From JBMYYR01 sp965243605 (GTDB taxonomy: Bacteria > Bacteroidota > Bacteroidia > Flavobacteriales > CAJXXR01), in NCBI GenBank assembly GCA_965243605.1, contig CBDEVQ010000100.1, positions 62,001 to 126,000 of the forward strand: 64,000 bases of DNA, read 5' to 3'. The position numbers and the translations under genes are program-made. The notes beneath the pieces were generated by a model that was not told the origin of the DNA, ran no database searches, and was given only the letters and a program-made list of their open reading frames with translations. Positions 21,569 to 30,578 of the stretch are shown piece by piece (the first letter of the stretch is position 1; each line of letters starts with the position of its first letter).

Positions 21569-23692
21569 ATGTTTATATCTTTTACTAATTTAGACGAAGC
21601 AAAACACAGTATGTCAAACGAAGGAAATATAGACGCTGATTTTATTGAAAAGATAGAATCCATTATTTTAGAGAATCTTTCTAACGAAAAATTTGGAGTT
21701 TCTGAGCTCGCAGAACATTTGAATATGAGTCGTTCTAACTTGCTAAGGAAAATCAAGAAAAACACTCAGCTTTCTGCAAGTCAATTTATTCGTCAGGTTC
21801 GTTTAAATAAGAGTATGGAATTGCTTAAGGATACTTCTTATAATGTATCTGAAGTATCGTTTCAAGTTGGTTTCGGAAGTACGTCTTATTTCATTAAGTG
21901 TTTTAGAGAGTATTTTGGGTATTCTCCAGGGGAGGCAAGAAAAAGCGTAAGCCCTGTCTTGTTAGAAGTGGAAGAGGAAGAAAATAAACCTATTCCCGTT
22001 GCTTTTATCAAACAATATCGCAATCCAATACGTGTATTATCGCTATTTATTTTATTGTTAATTGTATCGTTTTTTATTTATAAAAAGACTGATGAGAATC
22101 AAGGTTTAGATATAGAAAAATCGATTGCCGTATTGCCATTTAAAAATGAAAGCAGCGATTCGTCTAATCTATATTTTGTAAATGGTCTTATAGAATCTAC
22201 GATTAATAATCTTCAAAAAATAAAAGATTTACGAGTTATCAGCAGAACCTCTGTAGAGAAATATAGATATACAAATAAGAATATTCCAGATATCGCAGAA
22301 GAATTGAATGTGAATTACTTGGTTGAAGGAAGTGGTCAACGGGTCGGAGATCGTATATTATTGAATATTCAATTGATAGATGCTTTAAAGGATAAAACCA
22401 TTTGGGTTAAGCAGTATAATAAGCAAATTGTAGATGTATTTGAGCTGCAGAATGAAGTTGCAAAGAAAATTACCGAAGCTATAAAGGTAAAAGTAACCTC
22501 AGAGGAAATGAATTTTCTTGAGACCAAGCCTACAGAAAATGTTTTAGCCTATGAATATTACCTTAAAGCATTAGATCCATACAATAGAAGAACTAAAGAA
22601 GGATTAGAGGAAGCTATCGTTTTATTTGAAAAAGCGATAGAACAGGATTCCGAATTTTCATTAGCCTATGCTCATATAGCCTTTTCATATTATTATATCG
22701 ATTTATTTCAAAGAGAAAAGCAGTATTCAGAAATTATTAATAATAATGCAGATAAAGCTTTATTGTATAATACTAAATCTGCTGAAAGTCTAATTGCAAA
22801 GGCTTTATATTATATGCATATTAAAGAATATAAATTGGCATTACCTCATTTAGAAAAAGCCTTAGAGTACAATCCAAATTCATCCTCTGTTGTTAATATG
22901 TTATCAAATGTATATGCTAATTATTTACCGAATACATCAAAATATTTAACCTATGCTTTAAAGGGGATACAACTTGATATTGCAGCGAATGATTCCATAA
23001 CTAGGAGCTATATTTATTTAAATTTAAGCAATGCATTAATTCAAAATGGCTTTGTAACGGAAGCTAGAAAGTACATTGATATAGCATTGGATTATAATCC
23101 TGAAAATTATTTTGCACCCTATGCTAAAGCCTTTATTTTATATGCTCAAGACAAAAATATTGAACGAACTAAAGGTTTATTGATTGATGAATTTCAAAAA
23201 GACACAACCCGTTTAGATATTCTACAAGAAGTTGCGAAATTACATTTCTTTCAAGAAGACTATGCTACAGCGTTTTTATATTACGAGGCGTTTGTAAAGG
23301 CTAGAAAAGAACGTGATTTGGAAATGTATCCACACGAAGATATTAAGATAGGAATCGTGTATGAAAAGATGGGGTTGAAAGCGGAGGCATCAGAGTTTTT
23401 AGATGCATATGCGACATATTGTAATAAGGATGAGTCTATTTATAAGTCTGCAAGTTTAGCTGCCCTATATGCACATGAAGGTAAAATGGATGAAGCGATT
23501 GAGCAACTCAAAATTTTTGCCACTCAAAGCAATTACCAATATTGGATTTTAATGTTTATGGAAATGGATCCTGTTTTTAAATCCCTTAAAAATCATCCAG
23601 ATTTTGATACGGTTATGCAGAAAATTAAAGTTAATTTTTGGAGTAATCAAGAGGAATTAAAGTTGGCCCTTGAGAAGGAAGGTTTGTTATAG
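21569..23692 (+). CDS. AraC-type HTH, membrane-spanning TPR regulator
   Basis: A 707-residue protein with its DNA-binding domain first. The double HTH of AraC type spans about 30-130 (SELAEHLNMSRSNLLRKIK ... VSEVSFQVGFGSTSYFIKCFREYFGYSPGE). One membrane helix follows (about 155-172), then a TolB-like domain (IAVLPFKNESSDSSNLYF ... LVEGSGQRVGD, about 187-300) and TPR repeats to about 690. The layout places DNA binding in the cytoplasm and TPRs in the periplasm, so it may sense envelope state directly. A later start at 21611 (MSNEGN) is possible. It is divergent from the ankyrin lipoprotein gene, a candidate target. Confidence 0.88.
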   Translation: MFISFTNLDEAKHSMSNEGNIDADFIEKIESIILENLSNEKFGVSELAEHLNMSRSNLLRKIKKNTQLSASQFIRQVRLNKSMELLKDTSYNVSEVSFQVGFGSTSYFIKCFREYFGYSPGEARKSVSPVLLEVEEEENKPIPVAFIKQYRNPIRVLSLFILLLIVSFFIYKKTDENQGLDIEKSIAVLPFKNESSDSSNLYFVNGLIESTINNLQKIKDLRVISRTSVEKYRYTNKNIPDIAEELNVNYLVEGSGQRVGDRILLNIQLIDALKDKTIWVKQYNKQIVDVFELQNEVAKKITEAIKVKVTSEEMNFLETKPTENVLAYEYYLKALDPYNRRTKEGLEEAIVLFEKAIEQDSEFSLAYAHIAFSYYYIDLFQREKQYSEIINNNADKALLYNTKSAESLIAKALYYMHIKEYKLALPHLEKALEYNPNSSSVVNMLSNVYANYLPNTSKYLTYALKGIQLDIAANDSITRSYIYLNLSNALIQNGFVTEARKYIDIALDYNPENYFAPYAKAFILYAQDKNIERTKGLLIDEFQKDTTRLDILQEVAKLHFFQEDYATAFLYYEAFVKARKERDLEMYPHEDIKIGIVYEKMGLKAEASEFLDAYATYCNKDESIYKSASLAALYAHEGKMDEAIEQLKIFATQSNYQYWILMFMEMDPVFKSLKNHPDFDTVMQKIKVNFWSNQEELKLALEKEGLL

Positions 23693-23967
23693 TCTTGATA
23701 TTATTGTTTACGAATTATCCTTTCCTCAATTTCATTTGACCTTGCTATGATATATTAGGTGGAAGATGATACTTAATTAAGCATAACAAAAAATCTAGGA
23801 TAAATTTATGATTCCATTAAAAGAGATTTATTAATGAAAGGGAAACAGTACCAGTAGAAGATATATTCTTAAGAAGGAACAATGGTTAGTTTCTATATTT
23901 TAATCGTTTTATTTGAGCATAGTTTGGAAATACTGCTTTACTTGTTCAAACGATCAATATATAATAT

Positions 23968-24318
23968 TTGATGAATTATATATATTTGATGTATAATACT
24001 AAATTCATGCAGGAAATTTTTTTAGCATTTGTTGTAATAAGCTCGTTGGTTGCTATTTTTTCGTTTACGATAGCATTTTATATAAATATTTGGATTTATT
24101 ATTCGGCCGATAAAAATAAATATCCTTTTTTCCCAATTCTAAATCCTTTTTCTATAGCTTCATATGAGTTAATGTTAAACTCAATGATTAAATTCAATTG
24201 GAAAGTCGAGAATAAAGCCAAAGGGTTAAAACGAAATTCAAATATGCTAAGAAAGTTTGCAGGAATACTGCTATTACTTAATATTATTCTTGTAGTATGG
24301 TCTGGTTTTTTTGATTAA
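23968..24318 (+). CDS. small membrane protein of unknown function
   Basis: A 116-residue protein with two clear hydrophobic helices (about 16-45 and 98-114) separated by a polar loop containing NPFSIASYELMLN and a Lys-rich stretch. I do not recognise it. The start is uncertain: ATG codons lie at 23968, 23971 and 23989. It stands alone after the AraC-TPR gene; the 275 bp before it show nothing I can call. Confidence 0.5.
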   Translation: MMNYIYLMYNTKFMQEIFLAFVVISSLVAIFSFTIAFYINIWIYYSADKNKYPFFPILNPFSIASYELMLNSMIKFNWKVENKAKGLKRNSNMLRKFAGILLLLNIILVVWSGFFD

Positions 24319-24399
24319 TACTTAGGTATAGTAAAATATTTTAAGATCAAATTAAATATTTGAGTAACGCTAAATGTACTCATTAAAATTCTTATAAAA

Positions 24400-24822
24400 A
24401 TGAATAAATTAATTCTATTATTTGCCGTATTGTATTCTTTTACCATAGACGCTAAACAGGTGAAAGGTTTAGTTGTTATAGATGGTAAAAGTCAAGAGGT
24501 ATATTTAGAGGTACCATATAGTAAAAAAGACAAATTATTATATGATAATTTATGTGATGAGCTTGAAGTTTATGATGCAGATGGAAATACATTTTTACCT
24601 AAACCGAGTAAAATTTCAAGAATTGAGTTTACAGATGAAGAGTATGGTAACTTAGTACTTGTAGCAATAAGTAAAAAAGGGCAAAACTACCCGGCAGGTC
24701 ATTACTATCTTACTATAGAGGAAGGTGAAATATTATTATTACGTTATGTTAAAGTGATGAATGGTGAAGATATAGGGAGCAATTATGGTCCAAGTAATCA
24801 TTTTCTGTATCTAAAGAAATAG
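24400..24822 (+). CDS. secreted protein of unknown function
   Basis: A 140-residue protein with a short hydrophobic N-terminus (MNKLILLFAVLYSFTIDAK), probably a signal peptide cut near residue 18. The rest is beta-rich, beginning KGLVVIDGKSQEVYLEVPY. Its start resembles small secreted flavobacterial proteins that carry a VVxxDGxxxxV motif, such as the protein at 52865. The function is unknown. Confidence 0.55.
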   Translation: MNKLILLFAVLYSFTIDAKQVKGLVVIDGKSQEVYLEVPYSKKDKLLYDNLCDELEVYDADGNTFLPKPSKISRIEFTDEEYGNLVLVAISKKGQNYPAGHYYLTIEEGEILLLRYVKVMNGEDIGSNYGPSNHFLYLKK

Positions 24823-25153
24823 GTTTAATACGAGTTAATGGTTTTAATTTTAAAAAGAAGGTATTAAAGAATTTAAAGACTTGTAAAAAATTGAATAAAA
24901 TGCTCAGTAAGAGAGATTATAGATTATCTGAAATGAAAAATATTATTAAAGTTTATAATCAATCTTGTATTTAAGTTGAACACAGATTTACTTTTGAGCC
25001 TTTTAAAATGAAGTGAGCTTGTGGTTGTGTGAAGGTTATTCCTTTTTAAAATTCGTTATAAACACAAAAAAAGTCAGGTGTTTTTACGGGTACATAGCTT
25101 AAGACATTTAATTAGATTGCATACTAAATTATAGTATTAACAATCTAAGATAA
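24823..25153. other. intergenic region before lodA-like gene
   Basis: 331 bp without a convincing gene. The only clear structure is the inverted repeat at 25112-25148, described separately. No promoter matching both consensus elements was found by eye. Confidence 0.5.
25112..25148. promoter_or_regulatory. two-part inverted repeat just upstream of lodA-like start
   Basis: TTAGATTG (25112-25119) pairs with CAATCTAA (25141-25148), and inside it ATACTA (25121-25126) pairs with TAGTAT (25132-25137). It ends 5 nt before the start codon, so it could be an operator or an mRNA hairpin controlling translation. Confidence 0.5.
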
Positions 25154-27070
25154 ATGTCAATGGATAAAAGTAAAATAGATTATGTATCAATATATCCTCC
25201 AGTGGGGATTGCTAGAATCGGAAATTCTCCAGAATATTTTTTAGCATCGGAAATACCAGGGGTTGAACCTGACCCATCGGGTGATTATAAAGATGAAGAC
25301 GGACGAATAAAAAAGCAAGCCGTAAAATTTAAAATCTATGCATTTGATAATGCCGGATGTGTACTTGGAGAAGTTACCAATGAAATGGCAAAAATTGATT
25401 GGCATGTACATGTTGCCAATGTAAAAGCTGCATGGTATGAATTTAATAATGCCTTAGATTTACCACAGGCTGGAATACCTTCAGCCTTTAGAAATAGCGA
25501 TGAGAAAGACCGTTCTCAGTTAGCCATAAAGCCAACACCTGTTGAAATAACGGGTTCTAATACCAAAGGTGACGATTACAACTTTGATGATGGAGCATTC
25601 TATGGAGAGAACGTCAATTTAGGAAAAGTAGAAACAGACGATAAAGGTAGAGTCATATTTGTTCCAGGAAATGGAGATGCTCAATCTAAAGATAATGAAG
25701 CACCAACCACGTTTGCGAATAATGAAGGTTGGCACGATGACACCTGTGATGGTGTTGTAAGAGCTAGAGTAGAAATTAATGGTGAATTTTTTGATGCTAC
25801 ACCGGCAATGGTCGCTGTAACACCTCCAAATTTTGGTCCTGGGCTATTTGGTGTTGTCACGATGAATGATGTTGTTCAAGATCTTTTTATAAGAGAAATG
25901 AACTATCCAGACCCAGCAGCCAATGGAGTTGTGTTCTATAAACACATTTATCCTATTTTAGAAAGAATGACGAATACCCAATGGGTAAACGAAGGTTTCT
26001 CGGTTCTGTTTGGTCATAATTCACCTTCAGATTTCACAAACCCTTCTTTATTAAGCAAATTAGAAAATCCATCTAAGGAATTTAAGAATCTAAGAGAGAC
26101 TGTATTTGCATGGTTTAGAGATCCAAATTCTACAAAATATAAGCCTCAACAAGTCCCTCCATTTTATGGGGATGGTTTTGGTGAATATGAAGGCCTGGCT
26201 ATTGTAGATTTACCTATAACTGCAACACAATACAATCGATTAGAACAATGGGCTAATGGAACATTTATCAAAGGTGTAATTCCTAAAAAAGAAACGTTTA
26301 ATAACTTGAGTTTAGAAGAACAAATAGAGGCTTTAAATCAGGCTCCTTTTGAAGAATGTTTAGGAGGTCCGTTCCACCCAGGTATAGAGTTAACATGGCC
26401 AATGCGTGTTAAGTCCATGTGGAAAGAACCATATCGATTAAAGGTGGTGAAAAAAGGAGAAGATACAGCATTAAATTTTGGTCCGCTTTTATCGCCTCAA
26501 ATCGCATTAAGTGAAAATGGACCTCTTTCTAAAAGTGGACCAGGAGCATTAACCAGATGGTTAGGCGTACCTTGGCAAACGGATGAAGCAAGTTGCTTAT
26601 CAGGCTATAATCCTTCTACATATTTACCATTACCTTCATTTTGGGCGGCCCGTGTTCCAAATCAGGTTTTAAGTGAAGATGGATTTAAACGTGTTAACGA
26701 TGATCACGTTAATATTGCACAACGATTAAAGCATTTTGATTATAGACAAGATTGGTTGAGAGATTTAGGAACTCAATACTTGAGTAAAATTAATAAAATG
26801 GTGCACCGTTGGCATAACCTTGGTATTGTAACAAAACATGAGGAAAACATAGAAGATAGTACAGGATTTTTACCGAAAGTAGCTTGGGTAGAATCTGGAA
26901 GACCTTTACCTAAAGTAGACCCTAGTTTTGATCAGGTAGAGTATGCCGAAAATACAATTCCTGAATCTATAGAACCTAAGAAACCAGAAGGAAGGTTACG
27001 TTCGGCTAAATCGACTAAACCATTAAAGAGAAAAGCAAGTCATACGACTTATGGTCGTAATGAAATGTAA
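25154..27070 (+). CDS. lodA: LodA/GoxA-like cysteine tryptophylquinone amino-acid oxidase
   Basis: A 638-residue member of the LodA family (L-lysine epsilon-oxidase / glycine oxidase). It opens with the family sequence SIYPPVGIARIGNSPEYFLASEIPG. The cofactor region holds WQTDEASC with Asp477 and Cys481, the same D-x3-C spacing as Asp512/Cys516 of Marinomonas LodA. Trp497 follows in PSFWAARVPNQVL and is the likely CTQ tryptophan. There is no signal peptide, as in LodA. Such enzymes oxidise an amino acid with oxygen, releasing hydrogen peroxide and often acting antibacterially; the substrate here cannot be read. The maturation flavoprotein follows 10 nt downstream. Confidence 0.9.
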   Translation: MSMDKSKIDYVSIYPPVGIARIGNSPEYFLASEIPGVEPDPSGDYKDEDGRIKKQAVKFKIYAFDNAGCVLGEVTNEMAKIDWHVHVANVKAAWYEFNNALDLPQAGIPSAFRNSDEKDRSQLAIKPTPVEITGSNTKGDDYNFDDGAFYGENVNLGKVETDDKGRVIFVPGNGDAQSKDNEAPTTFANNEGWHDDTCDGVVRARVEINGEFFDATPAMVAVTPPNFGPGLFGVVTMNDVVQDLFIREMNYPDPAANGVVFYKHIYPILERMTNTQWVNEGFSVLFGHNSPSDFTNPSLLSKLENPSKEFKNLRETVFAWFRDPNSTKYKPQQVPPFYGDGFGEYEGLAIVDLPITATQYNRLEQWANGTFIKGVIPKKETFNNLSLEEQIEALNQAPFEECLGGPFHPGIELTWPMRVKSMWKEPYRLKVVKKGEDTALNFGPLLSPQIALSENGPLSKSGPGALTRWLGVPWQTDEASCLSGYNPSTYLPLPSFWAARVPNQVLSEDGFKRVNDDHVNIAQRLKHFDYRQDWLRDLGTQYLSKINKMVHRWHNLGIVTKHEENIEDSTGFLPKVAWVESGRPLPKVDPSFDQVEYAENTIPESIEPKKPEGRLRSAKSTKPLKRKASHTTYGRNEM

Positions 27071-27080
27071 TACATTCACG

Positions 27081-28184
27081 ATGGAAAATTCAACATATAA
27101 AGTTCTTATTATTGGAGCAGGCCCAGCAGGGCTTGCTGCTTCTTTAACCCTATCGGCCTATAACATTTCGCATGGTTTAATAGACGCCAATACAACGGCT
27201 GTTCAAAAACCTGGGGATGCCTTGCCACCTAATGCTAAGCCCTTGCTTAAACAATTGGGTATTTTAGATCTATTAAATAGTCCACATCATATCCCTTATT
27301 ATGGGAATAAGAGTATTTGGGGATCAAATGAAGTGCACGAAAAGGAATTTTTAGAAGATATTTATGGGCATGGTTATTTACTTGATCGGTTACATTTTGA
27401 ACATCAGCTTAGACAACTTGTTGAGAACAACTCTAACGATTTTTATAAAGGCTATCTTTTAAAGAAAGTCTATAGCCAAGAGAACGGGGTTGAGGTTGAT
27501 ATTCAAAAGGATTCAAAACAGATCAAACTGCAAGCCCAATTTATAATAGATGCTACGGGGAGAAAAGCTTCTGTATGTCGCCATTTAGGTGCAAATAAAA
27601 AAAATATAGATGAACAATTAACAATTTCATTCTGGCATCAGCTTAAGGACAAAATACCTCGTCAAATATGGATAGAGGCTACAGAGAATGGATGGTGGTA
27701 TCTTTCTCCCAATACATCTGACCAAGTAAATTGTATGTTTTTCACAAGTAAAACCATTATCCCTAAGGGGCATGCAATGGGTTCTTTTTTAAAGTATGAA
27801 CTTGAACAAACACAGCATATAAAACAAATTATTCAGCCTACAGAACTAGAGCTTAAAGAGAATCATCTTATGCCAAGTGGAACAAGCTGTCTAGAACAGC
27901 CTTATGGCAAAAACTGGTTGGCAGTTGGTGATGCAGCCTTCTCATATGACCCTATTTCTTCTTATGGAATAACATCTGCTTTAGCAACAGGTTTTTATGG
28001 GGCTCATGCCATTGCCGGAAAATTAACTGGTGAAAACGATGCATTTTTAACCTACCGATATGTTTTAGAAAACGGGGCTAAATCTTATCTACAAAAATTA
28101 ACCCATCAATACAATATGGAAAATAGGTGGCCAGAAAGTCCATATTGGAAAACACGATTAACAGAACAAGGCGTGAATGTATAA
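27081..28184 (+). CDS. lodB: LodB-like FAD-dependent maturase of the CTQ oxidase
   Basis: A flavoprotein of the tryptophan-halogenase/geranylgeranyl-reductase type. It has KVLIIGAGPAGLAASLTL (Rossmann FAD site), IDATGRKASVCRHLGA, and the second FAD motif GKNWLAVGDAAFSYDPISSYGI. I choose the ATG at 27081 because the FAD motif follows at once; an upstream in-frame start at 27051 would overlap lodA. LodB-type proteins are required to build the tryptophylquinone in the LodA partner, and adjacency to lodA supports that role. No halogenase-type WxWxIP motif is seen, so free halogenation is unlikely. Confidence 0.9.
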   Translation: MENSTYKVLIIGAGPAGLAASLTLSAYNISHGLIDANTTAVQKPGDALPPNAKPLLKQLGILDLLNSPHHIPYYGNKSIWGSNEVHEKEFLEDIYGHGYLLDRLHFEHQLRQLVENNSNDFYKGYLLKKVYSQENGVEVDIQKDSKQIKLQAQFIIDATGRKASVCRHLGANKKNIDEQLTISFWHQLKDKIPRQIWIEATENGWWYLSPNTSDQVNCMFFTSKTIIPKGHAMGSFLKYELEQTQHIKQIIQPTELELKENHLMPSGTSCLEQPYGKNWLAVGDAAFSYDPISSYGITSALATGFYGAHAIAGKLTGENDAFLTYRYVLENGAKSYLQKLTHQYNMENRWPESPYWKTRLTEQGVNV

Positions 28185-28350
28185 TATTTACCATGTTATT
28201 ATACATTCCATTTTGTTGTAAATAGTGGAGTAAATAGAATTTTCGACTATTTAAATGCCTTGTCTTTTTAGATCTATAATTTGCTTGATGTTGATGTTTC
28301 TGATTAAAATAGACACAACCCTTGCCCCATTGACTTGAAGGGTAAATGGT

Positions 28351-28857
28351 TTATTCATGGTTTTTTATAGGTAACATATTGGATGTATCTACAGGAAAAC
28401 TATCGTATTTGTTATACAGTTTTAGGTATTTTTCTGGATTTATAGGCGATTCGTTTAAAGTCTCATGTAAACCGTAAAAAAAACCTTCTCGTTTTTGTCC
28501 AGGATTAAACAATAGGGTAAGCGTTACCTCCTTATCGGAATCATTTCTAAATCCATGCGGTGTAAATCTGGGGATATACGCTATGGTTCCTTTGGTTGCA
28601 ATATTGGTTTCATGACCAACTTGTATTGTTAACTCACCCGAGTTGACGATAAATGTTTCATCCATAAAACGGTGATAATGCAGTTTTGCACCAATCGTGT
28701 GAGGGGCTAAAACGATTTTATAAATACCAAGTTGGTCGTTGGTATATTCACTCGTAATTTTAAAGGTAAGTGACATACCTTTGATTTCTAAATATTCTCC
28801 TTCATCTGGTAGAACAATATGTGCCTGGTTCTTTAAAGAATCATTAAAATAGTCCAT
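28351..28857 (-). CDS. cupin-domain protein
   Basis: A 168-residue single-domain cupin. Motif 1 reads GAKLHYHRFMDETFIVNSGELTIQ (two His, Glu spacing for a metal) and motif 2 reads TIAYIPRFTPHGFRN (third His). There is no signal peptide. Its start overlaps the stop codon of azoR (TAATG), so it is translationally coupled and belongs to the ECF41-controlled unit. The chemistry is unknown; metal binding is expected from the intact ligands. Confidence 0.85.
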   Translation of the reverse strand: MDYFNDSLKNQAHIVLPDEGEYLEIKGMSLTFKITSEYTNDQLGIYKIVLAPHTIGAKLHYHRFMDETFIVNSGELTIQVGHETNIATKGTIAYIPRFTPHGFRNDSDKEVTLTLLFNPGQKREGFFYGLHETLNESPINPEKYLKLYNKYDSFPVDTSNMLPIKNHE

Positions 28858-29462
28858 TATTTAAGCCTATTTATTTGTTTCTGAATCGTCTTAATATTTT
28901 CCTCTCTTGCAAGGTCTATTGCCACTTCTTCTAAGGTATAAGTATGTTGAACGTTGATACCAATAAATGATAGAATGGTTTTTAAATAGTGGTCTTGAAA
29001 TTCTAATTGTTCCAGAGACGTACCCTTATACTTCCCACCTTTTGCCGTAATAATATATGCGGACTTTTCGTTTAATAGACCTTCGTAACCCTGATCACTT
29101 GTTTTGAATGAATGTCCTATTCTTACAACATGATCAAAATAGGCTTTTAAGCTTGATGGGATATTAAAATTGTACAATGGACTGCTTAGTAAAACATCAT
29201 CAGCTTCTTTTAACTCTTCAATCAATAGATCAGATAAAGCTGTTGATTCCAACAATTCATTGGTAATATATTCCTTTGGAGTATAAAACCCTTCAACCGT
29301 TTTGTTCGTAATGTGTGGAATTTGGGTTTTAGCTAAATCCCTATAAATAATCTTTCCATTCGGATTTAGTGTTAACCAATGTTCTTCAAAATGATCGGCC
29401 AAAGCCCGTGTGTAAGACCCTTTTATTCTTACGCTGCTGTCAATTCTTAATAATGTTTTCAT
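28857..29462 (-). CDS. azoR: FMN-dependent NADH-azoreductase
   Basis: A 201-residue flavodoxin-like enzyme. The phosphate-binding loop is RIDSSVRIKGSYTRALADHF. Later parts fit AzoR: ADDVLLSSPLYNFNIPSSLKAYFDHVVRIGHSF and SAYIITAKGGKY. AzoR enzymes reduce quinones and azo compounds by two electrons with NADH, protecting against electrophiles. It is preceded by an ECF41-like promoter at 29488-29517 and followed by a cupin gene overlapping by 1 nt. Oxidoreductases are typical targets next to ECF41 sigma genes. Confidence 0.9.
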   Translation of the reverse strand: MKTLLRIDSSVRIKGSYTRALADHFEEHWLTLNPNGKIIYRDLAKTQIPHITNKTVEGFYTPKEYITNELLESTALSDLLIEELKEADDVLLSSPLYNFNIPSSLKAYFDHVVRIGHSFKTSDQGYEGLLNEKSAYIITAKGGKYKGTSLEQLEFQDHYLKTILSFIGINVQHTYTLEEVAIDLAREENIKTIQKQINRLK

Positions 29463-29487
29463 CTGTTGAGATTTTATGATTCAACAG

Positions 29488-29517
29488 TAAGACCATTAAC
29501 CACCCAGAAATGTGACA
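29488..29517 (-). promoter_or_regulatory. ECF41-like promoter of azoR-cupin
   Basis: On the minus strand TGTCACA (29517-29511), a 16-bp spacer, then GGTCTTA (29494-29488). ECF41 factors are known to use TGTCACA at -35 and CGTC at -10. Start of transcription near 29480 leaves about 20 nt before the azoR ATG. Confidence 0.75.
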
Positions 29518-29521
29518 TAGT

Positions 29522-30349
29522 TTAAGAAATAGATTTTAATTTTTCTGGATCTAAAACTGCGTAGATATTAATAATGTGGTTATTTTGAATTTCAAAAACC
29601 TGACATGTTTTTAGTTTACCATTGGTATAAAATAGTAGAGCTGGCTGAAAATTGACTTCTGAAATAACGACAGATTGTGATTTCTGGAACTTATTAAATA
29701 CAAATGACAATAACTCTAAAGTCATCTGTTTACCTGTAGTAAACTCACGAACAACTTTAACCACTTTTCCTCCGTCTGCATATAAAGACACATCTTTAGA
29801 TAATAATTTCTCCAACAGCTTTGTATCACCTTTCTTAATCGCTTGAATATAGCTTTGCATATAAGATGAATCTTCAGAGGTGTAATCAGAATTTTGATAC
29901 CCAGTATTGTTTTCTAATTTCTGTTTTCCCCTACTCAGTAATTTCCTCGAATTATCTACACTCGTACCCATTATTTCAGAAATTTCTGAGTGGCTATAAT
30001 TAAAACCTTCTTTCAAAATAAAAACAGCTCTTTCGTTTGGGTTTAATAGTTCTAAAAGAATCATTAGAGAATAAGAGATATATTCTCTTCTATTAAGGTT
30101 TGTATCTGCAGATTCTGTAGAAATAGGTTCTGGTAGCCAAACGCCCGTAACATGTTTATGGTTTCGCTTTTTTAAGTTAATAGATTGATTGATGACCGAT
30201 TTTATGAGATAGGCCACTTTGTTGTTAATGTGTTTATTTTCAGATGTCAATGATTTAATAATGACATCCTGAATAACATCTTTAGCATCTTCTACTGAAC
30301 CTAAAATATTATAGGCGTAAGGAAATAATGTGTTTTGGTAATTATTCAA
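29522..30349 (-). CDS. ECF41-type RNA polymerase sigma factor with C-terminal SnoaL-like domain
   Basis: Sigma region 2 (LFPYAYNILGSVEDAKDVIQDVIIKSL) and region 4 (LNPNERAVFILKEGFNYSHSEISEIMGTSVDNSRKLLSRGKQKL) are joined to a SnoaL/NTF2-like tail of about 110 residues. Hallmarks of ECF41 are visible: WLPEP in the linker, DGGK in the tail (usually DGGGR) and DPEKL near the end (usually NPDKL). The tail serves as a built-in regulator in this group. The frame is open to a TTG at 30376, but that codon overlaps the -10 of the autoregulatory promoter. I place the start at the next TTG, 30349, giving a normal ECF N-terminus. Confidence 0.88.
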   Translation of the reverse strand: MNNYQNTLFPYAYNILGSVEDAKDVIQDVIIKSLTSENKHINNKVAYLIKSVINQSINLKKRNHKHVTGVWLPEPISTESADTNLNRREYISYSLMILLELLNPNERAVFILKEGFNYSHSEISEIMGTSVDNSRKLLSRGKQKLENNTGYQNSDYTSEDSSYMQSYIQAIKKGDTKLLEKLLSKDVSLYADGGKVVKVVREFTTGKQMTLELLSFVFNKFQKSQSVVISEVNFQPALLFYTNGKLKTCQVFEIQNNHIINIYAVLDPEKLKSIS

Positions 30350-30368
30350 AATAGATGGTTTAAATATA

Positions 30369-30398
30369 TAAGACAAACAAGTTAATTAAAACGTGACA
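30369..30398 (-). promoter_or_regulatory. ECF41-like promoter of the sigma gene (autoregulation)
   Basis: On the minus strand TGTCACG (30398-30392), a 16-bp spacer, then TGTCTTA (30375-30369). Spacing and the GTCTTA end are the same as in the azoR promoter. Transcription would begin near 30362, downstream of the TTG at 30376. Confidence 0.7.
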
Positions 30399-30578
30399 TA
30401 TTAGAGAAATATTAATTTTAATATCATACGCTCAAAGCAAAGAATTCATCAGAGTAAATGTATATGAAAAGATCTAAAATCATATTAACCATATTAATAT
30501 TTCAGTATTATTAAATGACCTATATATCATTCCTGTAAAACCTTATAAACAATTGTATTGTACACCATAATTATACAA

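Noticed and set aside
27051..28184. LodB-like protein as a tryptophan halogenase.
   Set aside because: No WxWxIP motif is visible and it directly follows a LodA-family gene, which fits the maturase role better.
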